Shown: piece by piece, positions 1 to 5,466 of the stretch
Layout of the letters: each line of letters starts with the position of its first letter
Numbering within the stretch: position 1 is the stretch's first letter
DNA from: Gammaproteobacteria bacterium
GTDB lineage: Bacteria; Pseudomonadota; Gammaproteobacteria; Eutrophobiales; Eutrophobiaceae
Reading direction: 5' to 3'
NCBI GenBank assembly: GCA_009843675.1
Contig: VYCZ01000002.1
Coordinates: forward strand, 1 to 5,466
Length of the DNA stretch: 5,466 bases
Translations under genes and position numbers: made by a program
Notes under the pieces: model-generated
Databases searched by the model: none
What the model was told of the DNA's origin: nothing
What the model saw: the letters and a program-made list of their open reading frames with translations, nothing else

Positions 1-1
1 G

Positions 2-193
2 GCCGGTGCGGCCCTGAGGGGCTTCGGCAAGGCCGTGGACCGGGAAGCGGCGCACCTGCATCCGAGGATGATTGACCTGGACCCCGGCTCAATGGCGCCC
101 GCGCCGGACCTGGTCAGCGAGCTCCTGTATCCCGACATAGAAAATCACATCGCCTACCGCAGGGGTCAGCGCCGGGCGGCGCGCCTGGTCAGG
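2..193 (+). other. Structural (non-catalytic) ketoreductase subdomain, C-terminal tail
   Basis: The first roughly 64 codons resemble the end of the structural KR half that precedes the ER in fully reducing PKS modules. An ALRGFGKAVDREA stretch resembles the usual ALWGLGRVVALEH. It is followed by RMIDLDP and then by a YRRGQRRAARLVR segment, which matches the familiar 'valR.g.R.aARLvr' exit from this subdomain. It scaffolds the catalytic KR on the far side of the ER and carries no catalytic residues. The rest of the subdomain and the expected DH, AT and KS lie upstream of the window. Confidence 0.8.
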
Positions 194-3100
194 GCCGAAG
201 ACACGGGGGAACGGCTGGTCTTTCCGGAGGGTCTTGAATGGGTGCTGGCGCCGGACCCGGCCGGCGTGTTCGACAGGCCCTGCGTACAGCCGTTGCCGGT
301 GCGCGCCCTGGAACCCAGGGAAGTACGCGTCGCGGTGGACGCTGCCGGGCTCAACTTCTGGGACGTGTTCCGTTCTCTCGGCTTCATCGAGGAGGGTCTG
401 CTGGGCAGGGAGATGTGCGGTTACATTCTTGAGACCGGCGCCGAGGTATCGACCGTTTCTGCCGGCGACCATATTGTGGGACTGGGGTTCGGCGCGTTCG
501 GGCCGCAAATGGTTACGCATGAGGAGCTGGTGACACCCGCGCCGAAGGGATTCTCCGTCTCGGAACTGGCAACGGTACCGAGCGCATTCGTGTCGGCTGC
601 GCTGTCCTTCGAGTTCTCCGGACTCAAGGCCGGGGACCGGGTCCTGGTCCATGCCGGCGCGGGCGGCGTGGGACTGGCGGCCATCCAGTTGGTGCAGGCC
701 GCGGGAGCGGAAGTCTTCGCTACCGCAAGCATGCCGAAACAGGCGTACCTTCGCTCGCTTGGCGTCAAGCATATATTCGACAGCCGCACTACCGCGTTCG
801 GGCAGGAGATCCTGGCGGCCACGGGCGGCGAGGGTGTGGACGTGGTGCTGAACAGCCTGACAGGGGAAGGCTTCATAGACACCAGCCTGTCCTGCCTCAG
901 GCAGGGCGGCCGCTTCGTGGAGATGGCCAGGCGGGACATCCTGAGTGAAGACGAGATGGCGGCCCTGCGACCGGACGTGCCCTACCATATACTGGAACTG
1001 GATGTTCTCAAAAAGACGGAACCGGCGCGGGTCGGAAAGGTACTGAGAGGGATAATCGAGCGTCTTTCTTCAGGGGAACTGAAACCGATCATACACAGCC
1101 GCTGGCCGCTGGCCGAAGCGGGCGCCGCACTGTCGTTCATGCGCTCAGCCCGGCACCTCGGCAAGGTCGTGGTGACGACCCCGCCGCTGGTGAAGGGCCG
1201 GCTGCGGCAGGACCGGACCTACCTGGTAACCGGCGGCCTGGGCGGGATCGGATGCGCCGTCGCCGGCTGGCTTGCCGACCATGGCGCGGGCACCATCGTG
1301 CTGAACGGGCGCCGGGACCCGGACGCCGCCGCGCAAGAGGTAATCGAGGCGCTGAAGGACCGGGGCGTGAGGGTACAGGTTGAACTGGCGGACATGACGG
1401 ATATGGCTGCCGTGGACGGTATGCTGGCGCGCGTGGACCGGGAACTGCCGCCATTGGGAGGCGTGATACATAGCGTGGGCGTGCTGTCGGACGGCGCGCT
1501 GACCAACCAGAGCTGGGACAGGTTTGAGGAAGTATTGTGGCCGAAAATACTGGGGGGCTGGCACCTGCATCGCGCGACTGCCGATCGCGACCTGGATTTC
1601 TTCATCCTGTTCTCCAGCCGGGTCGGCGTGATGGGCAACCCGGGACAGGCCAACCATGCCGCGGCCAATGCCTTCCTGGACCAGCTCGCCGGTCACCGGC
1701 GCGCGCTGGGCCTGCCGGGTCAGGCCATCGCCTGGGGGGCCTGGTCGGATATCGGTGAGGCGGCTGAGCAACGGGACCGGATTGACCGGCAACGCTCGGC
1801 GCTCGGCGGCCGCTGGTTTACCCCGCAGCAGGGTATCAGGGCGCTTGACCGGCTGGTGCGCCAGGACGCCACGACCGCCGTGGTGATGTCGATGGACTGG
1901 TCGGTATTCGAGGAGGCTGTAGAAGAGCGTCCGCCCCTGCTGGAAGACCTGTTGTCCACAGACTCAGACGACATAGCCAAGAACGCAGCCTCGCCGGACG
2001 ATCTGCTTACCTCCCTGCGGGAAGCGCCGGCAACAATGCATGAGGAACTGCTCGTGTCCTTCCTGCAACAGGAAGTACAGGCGGTGCTGCGGCTGCAGAG
2101 TGCGCCTGAACCCAAAGTGGGGTTCTTCGACCTGGGGATGGACTCGCTGATGGCGGTGGAACTGCGCAACCGGCTGAACCGGGCTTTTTCCGGGGAATAC
2201 ACGGCATCCAACACCGTTGTGTTCGACTACCCAGATATCTCCACTCTCGCCGGGCATCTTGTTGGAGAACTGGGAGAGGCTATCGACATGCCCGCCGCCC
2301 CGGCACAACCCTGGCCACAACCCGAGCCACAACCTGAAACACAACCCGGGGCGCAGATCGTGACCGGGCCCGGTCCTTCACCGGGCAGCGGGGACGACGG
2401 CATCGCGATCATCGGCATGGCGTGCCGTTTCCCGGGCGCGCCGGATCTTCAGTCCTTCTGGCGCCTGCTCGAAGCCGGCGTGGACGCCGTGACGGACGGG
2501 CGCCGGGATCCCGGTTCCTGGGAAGGCGTTACCGGAGATCCTGCCCAAAGCGACAGCGCCTTACGGCGCGCTGGTTTCATCGAGGGGATAGACCTGTTTG
2601 ACGCCCGTTTCTTCGGGATATCGCCGATCAGCGCGCGCGCCACGGACCCGCAACACCGCCTGCTCCTGGAAACGAGCTGGCATGCCCTGGAAGATGCAGG
2701 GATTAACCCGGACGACCTGAGGGGCAGCAACACCGGCGTGTTCGCCGGCGTCGCCTCCAGCGAGTACCGGGACCTGATGCTTGCCGCCGGAAGCAGTATC
2801 AGCTACGTCGGCACTGCCAACAGTATGGCCGTCGGCGGGGTATCGTTCAAACTGGGTCTTACCGGCCCGGCGGTGCCCGTGGAACTCAATTGCGCATCTT
2901 CGCTGGTCTCCGTACACCATGCCCTGACGGCGCTGCGCCAGGGCGAGGTAAACCTGGCGCTGGCCGGCGGGGTGAACACGGTCCTGTCGCCCGGGAAAAC
3001 ACGCGAAATGGCGGAACTGGGCATGCTGTCGAAGGAACAGCGCTGCAAGACCTTCGATGCTTCCGCCGATGGCTTTGCGCGCGGTGAGGGTTGCGGAATG

Positions 3101-4162
3101 CTGGTCCTGAAACGCCTGTCCGAGGCGCAAGCTGATGGCGACCATATCCGGGCCGTGGTGCGCGGCGCGGCGGTCAACCAGAACGGGCCGAGCGCCGGAC
3201 CGACGGCGCCGAACGGCCCGGGGCAGGAACGGGTCATCGAAACGGCGCTGGCGCAGGCCGGCATTGAGCCGGCACAAGTGGACTACCTGGAAGCCCATGT
3301 CGCCGGGTCGGCCCTTGGCGACCCGATCGAGGTGCAGGCGGCGGCATCGGCTTATGGGAACGGGCGGCAGGAGGATAGCCCGCTGCTGATCGGTTCGGTG
3401 AAGACCAATATCGGCCACCTGGAAACGGCCGCCGGAGTCGCCGGTATCATCAAGGTAGTCCTGGCAATGAAGTACGGAGTGATTCCCAAACAACTGCATT
3501 TCCGGGACCCGAACCCGAACCTGGAATGGGACCGCCTCCCGGTACGCGTTGTTTCGGACATGGTTGACTGGCCGCGCCATCCCGAGCGACCTCTCGGGGC
3601 GGCAGTCAGTTCATTCGGGATATCGGGCACAAACGCGCATGTCGTGATCGAGGGATATACGGACCCGCCTGCGCCAGAAGATAACCCGCGGGACGGACAG
3701 GACCGGTTCCTGCCGCTCTCGGGCAAAACCGGCGAGGCGCTCAGGGAACTGGCGCAACGCTACCTGTTATGGCTGGACGAACGTATTGAAGAAAGCCCGT
3801 CCGACGGCGACGCTGCCGCTACGTTGCTGGCCGACATGGCCTGGACCGCAGGTGTGGGGAGGTCGCATTTTACATACCGCAAGGGCATAGTATTCAATGA
3901 CCCGGCGTCGCTCCGGGAAGGGCTGGGGGCACTTGCGCAAACAGACGTAGCGGCGCTGACCCCGATCGAACCATCAGGCGCGTACCGGCCGTCCGGCAGC
4001 GAAGAGGTGGCGGGGGACAGGAATGCGTTGGCGCAAGCGGCAGCGCAGGCCTACGAAGCCGGCGAGATGGTTTCCTTTACCGAACTGTTTGCGGGAGAAA
4101 ACCGGCGCCGCATCCCGTTGCCCGGCTATCCGTTCCAGCGCCGGCGTTACTGGATCGAATAA
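2..4162 (+). CDS. Modular type I polyketide synthase, 3' part (ER-KR-ACP-KS, AT-less terminus)
   Basis: This is the C-terminal part of a multidomain type I PKS, a cytosolic assembly-line enzyme that extends and reduces acyl chains held on ACPs. The frame is open to the left edge. Residues read upstream of the GTG at 35 (ALRGFGKAV) continue a structural-KR motif that ends in MIDLDP, so the GTG is internal and the gene is 5'-partial. Numbering residues from that GTG, the order is: structural KR tail (to about 53), ER (61-383), KR (394-627), ACP (666-745, Ser704), Pro/Gln repeat linker (751-787), KS (788-1207, Cys953, His1088, His1128), KS-AT linker (1226-1300), a short unassigned stretch, then post-AT linker (1331-1375) ending in YWIE and TAA. 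Family knowledge predicts KS-AT-DH upstream in the first module. Oddities are a KR with His for the catalytic Tyr, a KS with variant active-site motifs, no AT core and no final ACP or thioesterase. The PKS assignment is secure; the product is unknown. Confidence 0.96.
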   Translation, partial: AGAALRGFGKAVDREAAHLHPRMIDLDPGSMAPAPDLVSELLYPDIENHIAYRRGQRRAARLVRAEDTGERLVFPEGLEWVLAPDPAGVFDRPCVQPLPVRALEPREVRVAVDAAGLNFWDVFRSLGFIEEGLLGREMCGYILETGAEVSTVSAGDHIVGLGFGAFGPQMVTHEELVTPAPKGFSVSELATVPSAFVSAALSFEFSGLKAGDRVLVHAGAGGVGLAAIQLVQAAGAEVFATASMPKQAYLRSLGVKHIFDSRTTAFGQEILAATGGEGVDVVLNSLTGEGFIDTSLSCLRQGGRFVEMARRDILSEDEMAALRPDVPYHILELDVLKKTEPARVGKVLRGIIERLSSGELKPIIHSRWPLAEAGAALSFMRSARHLGKVVVTTPPLVKGRLRQDRTYLVTGGLGGIGCAVAGWLADHGAGTIVLNGRRDPDAAAQEVIEALKDRGVRVQVELADMTDMAAVDGMLARVDRELPPLGGVIHSVGVLSDGALTNQSWDRFEEVLWPKILGGWHLHRATADRDLDFFILFSSRVGVMGNPGQANHAAANAFLDQLAGHRRALGLPGQAIAWGAWSDIGEAAEQRDRIDRQRSALGGRWFTPQQGIRALDRLVRQDATTAVVMSMDWSVFEEAVEERPPLLEDLLSTDSDDIAKNAASPDDLLTSLREAPATMHEELLVSFLQQEVQAVLRLQSAPEPKVGFFDLGMDSLMAVELRNRLNRAFSGEYTASNTVVFDYPDISTLAGHLVGELGEAIDMPAAPAQPWPQPEPQPETQPGAQIVTGPGPSPGSGDDGIAIIGMACRFPGAPDLQSFWRLLEAGVDAVTDGRRDPGSWEGVTGDPAQSDSALRRAGFIEGIDLFDARFFGISPISARATDPQHRLLLETSWHALEDAGINPDDLRGSNTGVFAGVASSEYRDLMLAAGSSISYVGTANSMAVGGVSFKLGLTGPAVPVELNCASSLVSVHHALTALRQGEVNLALAGGVNTVLSPGKTREMAELGMLSKEQRCKTFDASADGFARGEGCGMLVLKRLSEAQADGDHIRAVVRGAAVNQNGPSAGPTAPNGPGQERVIETALAQAGIEPAQVDYLEAHVAGSALGDPIEVQAAASAYGNGRQEDSPLLIGSVKTNIGHLETAAGVAGIIKVVLAMKYGVIPKQLHFRDPNPNLEWDRLPVRVVSDMVDWPRHPERPLGAAVSSFGISGTNAHVVIEGYTDPPAPEDNPRDGQDRFLPLSGKTGEALRELAQRYLLWLDERIEESPSDGDAAATLLADMAWTAGVGRSHFTYRKGIVFNDPASLREGLGALAQTDVAALTPIEPSGAYRPSGSEEVAGDRNALAQAAAQAYEAGEMVSFTELFAGENRRRIPLPGYPFQRRRYWIE
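215..1183 (+). other. Enoylreductase (ER) domain of the PKS
   Basis: This is a medium-chain dehydrogenase-type ER (residues 61-383, the usual size of about 320). It would reduce the trans-2-enoyl-ACP intermediate with NADPH. The family landmarks appear in order: EVRVAVDAAGLNFWDV (residues 95-111), the GDHIVGL segment, the nucleotide-binding HAGAGGVG loop (206-213), FATAS plus Lys235 and Asp249 (likely equivalents of the proposed proton-donor pair), GVDVVLNSLTGE (267-278), GGRFVEM (291-297) and the closing ARHLGKVV (372-379). The position that holds Tyr in ERs giving 2S-methyl branches appears to be Ile118, so no Tyr-type proton donor is seen there. Trp109 replaces the common Arg of LNFRDV. 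The domain otherwise looks intact and likely active. Confidence 0.93.
1214..1915 (+). other. Ketoreductase (KR) domain with catalytic Tyr replaced by His
   Basis: This is the catalytic Rossmann half of a PKS KR (residues 394-627), which would reduce the beta-ketoacyl-ACP to the beta-hydroxyl with NADPH. The TGGLGGIG cofactor loop is at 399-406. By spacing against the family, Lys504, Ser528 and Asn545 fill three of the four catalytic positions. The fourth, normally Tyr in GQANYAAAN, is His541 (codon CAT at 1655-1657). The LDD motif that marks B-type KRs reads LSD (484-486), keeping the last Asp, and the A-type Trp position is Met533, so the fold leans towards B-type. The AWGAW segment (566-570) and the closing DW are normal. 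Whether the domain reduces is uncertain: one substitution hits the general acid, while the rest is well preserved. Confidence 0.92.
2030..2269 (+). other. Acyl carrier protein (ACP) domain
   Basis: This is a carrier domain of normal size (residues 666-745) that holds the growing chain on a 4'-phosphopantetheine arm. The attachment motif FFDLGMDSLMAVEL (697-710) places the arm on Ser704 (codon TCG, 2144-2146). Helix I (FLQQEVQAVLRL) and the later VVFDYPDISTLAGHLVGEL segment are typical of type I PKS ACPs. It follows the KR directly and precedes the terminal KS, so it is the donor that would load the chain onto that KS. It is the only ACP visible in the window. Confidence 0.95.
2303..2350 (+). 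repeat. 12-bp in-frame tandem repeat, 4 copies, in the ACP-KS linker
   Basis: Four head-to-tail 12-bp units share a core CACAACC that recurs exactly every 12 bp (2304, 2316, 2328, 2340). They encode four tetrapeptides of pattern xQPx (AQPW, PQPE, PQPE, TQPG; residues 757-772). The repeat sits between the ACP and the KS in a Pro/Gln-rich, Gly/Ser-trailed linker that is probably flexible or extended. Copy number could vary by slippage without breaking the frame. Confidence 0.9.
2396..3655 (+). other. Terminal ketosynthase (KS) domain with variant active-site motifs
   Basis: This is a full-length beta-ketoacyl synthase (residues 788-1207, about 420 residues). It starts at GIAIIGMACRFPG and ends at GTNAHVVIE. 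KS domains take the chain from the upstream ACP onto a Cys and condense it with an extender. The nucleophile Cys953 (2891-2893) and both histidines, His1088 (3296-3298) and His1128 in KTNIGH (3416-3418), are present. The surroundings differ from the usual. DTACSSS reads ELNCASS (950-956), and HGTGT reads HVAGS (1088-1092). The DPQHRLLLE, FDASADGFARGEGC and LGDPIEV blocks are normal. It could be a condensing KS of a divergent lineage or a non-elongating KS used for transfer; the sequence alone does not decide. Confidence 0.95.
3710..3934 (+). other. KS-AT linker (cis-AT type)
   Basis: Residues 1226-1300 form the alpha/beta adaptor that normally joins a KS to its AT. Recognisable parts are LPLSGKTGEALRELAQRYL, then LADMAWTAGVGRSHFTYRKG and a closing SLREGLGAL. 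This wording, especially AWTAGVGRSHF, is what I associate with KS-AT didomains of cis-AT synthases. The AT core that should follow (FxGQG start, GHSxGE nucleophile elbow) is absent: neither motif occurs anywhere in the window's PKS. Confidence 0.8.
3935..4159 (+). other. AT-excision junction and post-AT linker at the PKS C-terminus
   Basis: Right after the KS-AT linker come about 30 unassigned residues (1301-1330). Then AQAYEAGEMVSFTELFAGE and RRRIPLPGYPFQRRRYW (to 1374) follow, which is the segment found after an AT domain, where it wraps back onto the KS. The stretch YRPSGSEE (1317-1324) resembles the SLRRPS-type end of an AT. About 280-300 residues of AT core are therefore missing while the reading frame is kept. 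The stop falls one residue after YWI, exactly where a DH or the next domain would begin. No docking helix is seen at the terminus. Confidence 0.75.
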
Positions 4163-4193
4163 CCGGACAGGCAATGACCGGCAACCGGACAGG
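4161..4193 (+). repeat. 11-bp direct repeat across the PKS-permease gap
   Basis: AACCGGACAGG occurs exactly at 4161-4171 and again at 4183-4193 (22-bp period). The first copy contains the last two bases of the PKS stop codon. The second overlaps the AGGAG ribosome-binding site of the permease. A shorter ACCGG lies between them (4177-4181). It could be a small duplication that created or duplicated translation signals, or a chance result in GC-rich DNA. Confidence 0.8.
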
Positions 4194-4195
4194 AG
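4191..4195 (+). promoter_or_regulatory. Shine-Dalgarno site for the permease
   Basis: AGGAG lies 11 nt before the GTG at 4207, slightly long but workable. The competing ATG at 4174 has only GGACAGG ending 2 nt upstream, too close to serve. This site therefore supports the GTG start. Confidence 0.6.
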
Positions 4196-4206
4196 ACGGG
4201 ACGGGC

Positions 4207-5466
4207 GTGCAATACCAGCCCGATGAAAATCCTCCCCTGGCGCTTGTCATAAGCCTCGGCCTGCAGCTCGCCGGGCTCAATATCGCTGCGGTGGTGCTTG
4301 TCCCCACGGTCATCGTGCGCGCCGCGGGCGAAACCGAAGCCTACCTGTCCTGGGCCGTGCTCACCGCGATCATGATCTGCGGCATGACCACGATATTGCA
4401 GGCCCTCCGTTTCGGACGTATCGGCGCCGGCCATATCATCGTGATGTGCTCTTCGGCGGCCTTCATCCCCGTGTGCATTATGGCGCTCGCGGCAGGCGGC
4501 CCGGCCATGATGGCCACCCTGGTCGTTATTGCGTCCCTGGTCCCGCCGGCGTTGTCCTGGAAGCTACAACTGTTCCGGCGCATCCTGACACCCACGGTCT
4601 CGGGGACGATAATCATGCTGATACCCGTCACGATACTGCCGGTCGTCTCCGAACTCCTCGGCAGCGCCGTTGACGGCAGCGCCCCCCCCGGCTCTGCGCT
4701 GAGTTTTCTCATAACGGCGCTGGTGATTTGCGCGTTCGCCCTGAAGGCGCCTGTAGGCATGCGCGTATGGGGGGCGGTGATCGGCGTCGTGACCGGCTCG
4801 GTAATCGCCGCAACGTACGGCCTTTACGACATTGGCCGCGTTGTCGGCGCCGCTTGGTTCGATGTTCCGGAGAACCGCTGGCCGGGCCATGATCTCGATT
4901 TCGGGTCGGCCTTCTGGATACTGCTCCCTTCATTCCTGCTGGTGGCCCTGGTTGCCGGTATCCGCACCATGAGCAGCGCCATTGCCATCCAGCGCGTATC
5001 GTGGCGGGATGAGCGGCCCGTGGATTTCAGCGCGGTACAGGGCGCCCTGAACGTGGACGGCGTGGGCAACATGGTGTCCGGGTTGATGGGTACAGTACCG
5101 GGATCGGCCATAACGACCAGCGTTTCCATGACCGAACTCAGCAGGGTGGCGGCCCGCAACGTCGGCGTCGCCACCGGGGCGGCGTTCATCATCCTGGCGT
5201 TCCTGCCGAAACTCGTCGCCGTGGTCCTGGCCATACCGGATTCCGTGTTCGCAGGCTACCTGTTCATCATGCTTGCCCTGCTGTTCATGATAGGCTTGAA
5301 GATGATCATCGAGGACGGCATGGACACCGGCAAGGGGTTGCTCATAGGGATCGCGTTCCTGGCCGGGACCGGCTGCCAGTACGGCCTGATATTCCCGGCT
5401 TACCTCGACGAATTCGCCGGCGGCCTGCTGCGCAACGGCATGAACGCCGGCGGTTTCCTCATCATC
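4207..5466 (+). CDS. NCS2-family nucleobase permease (xanthine/uracil permease-like), 3'-partial
   Basis: This is an inner-membrane transporter of the nucleobase-cation symporter 2 (NCS2/SLC23) family. Known members take up uracil, xanthine or urate with H+ or Na+. The first 420 residues are visible and the frame is open at the right edge. GTG 4207 is preferred because it has an AGGAG site and gives an N-terminus (MQYQPDENPP) that leads straight into TM1; ATG 4174 would add 11 polar residues. Hydrophobic segments recur at about 13-37, 47-66, 100-117, 127-149, 164-203, 235-260, 320-342, 347-366 and 375-397. Family landmarks are GLQLAG in TM1, IGAGHIIVM in TM3, and GVGNMVSGLMGTVPGSA followed by VAARNVG (285-320). 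The TM8 Glu that binds substrate in UraA/UapA is replaced by the Arg253 region (GIRTMSS). The TM10 Gln/Glu-Asn-Gly motif is missing, though Glu310 (MTEL) is close. It therefore belongs to an atypical subgroup with unknown substrate. It follows the PKS by 44 nt and may be co-transcribed. Confidence 0.9.
   Translation, partial: MQYQPDENPPLALVISLGLQLAGLNIAAVVLVPTVIVRAAGETEAYLSWAVLTAIMICGMTTILQALRFGRIGAGHIIVMCSSAAFIPVCIMALAAGGPAMMATLVVIASLVPPALSWKLQLFRRILTPTVSGTIIMLIPVTILPVVSELLGSAVDGSAPPGSALSFLITALVICAFALKAPVGMRVWGAVIGVVTGSVIAATYGLYDIGRVVGAAWFDVPENRWPGHDLDFGSAFWILLPSFLLVALVAGIRTMSSAIAIQRVSWRDERPVDFSAVQGALNVDGVGNMVSGLMGTVPGSAITTSVSMTELSRVAARNVGVATGAAFIILAFLPKLVAVVLAIPDSVFAGYLFIMLALLFMIGLKMIIEDGMDTGKGLLIGIAFLAGTGCQYGLIFPAYLDEFAGGLLRNGMNAGGFLII

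Noticed and set aside
35..37. GTG as the true start of the PKS gene
   Set aside because: The frame is open to the window edge, and the upstream residues (ALRGFGK) belong to the same structural-KR motif, so the GTG is internal.
89..988. A 299-residue open frame on the - strand
   Set aside because: It is antisense to the ER domain, shows no recognisable motif, and is a compositional shadow.
2561..3580. A 339-residue open frame on the - strand
   Set aside because: It lies opposite the strongly conserved KS coding sequence, and its translation is His/Arg/Gln-rich with no domain. It is a GC-driven shadow.
4174..4176. ATG as the permease start
   Set aside because: It is in frame, but its only purine-rich site ends 2 nt upstream, and the extra 11 residues are polar and outside the usual family N-terminus. 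It remains possible as an alternative start.
4163..4206. Transcription terminator between the PKS and the permease
   Set aside because: There is no stable hairpin followed by a T-run, only short CCGG self-complementary words inside the direct repeat.
4160..4300. Frameshifted DH domain continuing after the PKS stop
   Set aside because: None of the three forward frames shows a DH start (HPLLG, HxxxGxxxxP). The sequence goes straight into the permease N-terminus.
1..5466. CRISPR array, tRNA/rRNA gene, insertion sequence or integration site
   Set aside because: No spaced repeats, RNA-like cloverleaf, transposase motif or flanking inverted repeats were seen. Nearly every base is accounted for by two coding regions.

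Overview
The window is high-GC bacterial DNA (I estimate a bit over 60% G+C by eye). It is coding on the + strand almost throughout. Long AT-free codon runs, GTG starts and a modular type I polyketide synthase (PKS) beside a proton-coupled permease fit a metabolically complex bacterium, perhaps a pseudomonadote or a soil or marine symbiont. The sequence alone does not fix the taxon.

Layout: (1) Positions 2-4162 hold the 3' part of a large type I PKS gene whose 5' end lies outside the window. The visible domains, in order, are the tail of a structural (non-catalytic) ketoreductase subdomain, an enoylreductase (ER), a catalytic ketoreductase (KR), an acyl carrier protein (ACP), a Pro/Gln-rich tandem-repeat linker, a ketosynthase (KS), and then a KS-AT linker joined almost directly to a post-AT linker and a stop codon. 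(2) A 44-nt gap contains an 11-bp direct repeat and a Shine-Dalgarno site. (3) Positions 4207-5466 hold an NCS2 (xanthine/uracil permease-like) transporter that runs off the 3' edge.

The first module is the back half of a fully reducing module (ER-KR-ACP). It would pass its chain to the C-terminal KS. That KS starts a new module that never finishes: it has no acyltransferase (AT) core, no reducing domains and no ACP, and the next gene is a transporter. The flanking AT linkers look like those of cis-AT synthases, so the AT core appears to have been excised in frame. The KS keeps its Cys-His-His triad, but the residues around it are unusual (NCASS for ACSSS, HVAGS for HGTGT). The KR has His where the catalytic Tyr normally sits, although its module carries an apparently complete ER.

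The most interesting possibility is that this terminal AT-less KS is a specialised chain-transfer, release or trans-AT-fed domain. The plainer alternatives are a split module completed by a gene elsewhere, or degeneration of a longer assembly line. The permease follows on the same strand with no visible terminator and may share the transcript, but its link to the polyketide is unproven.
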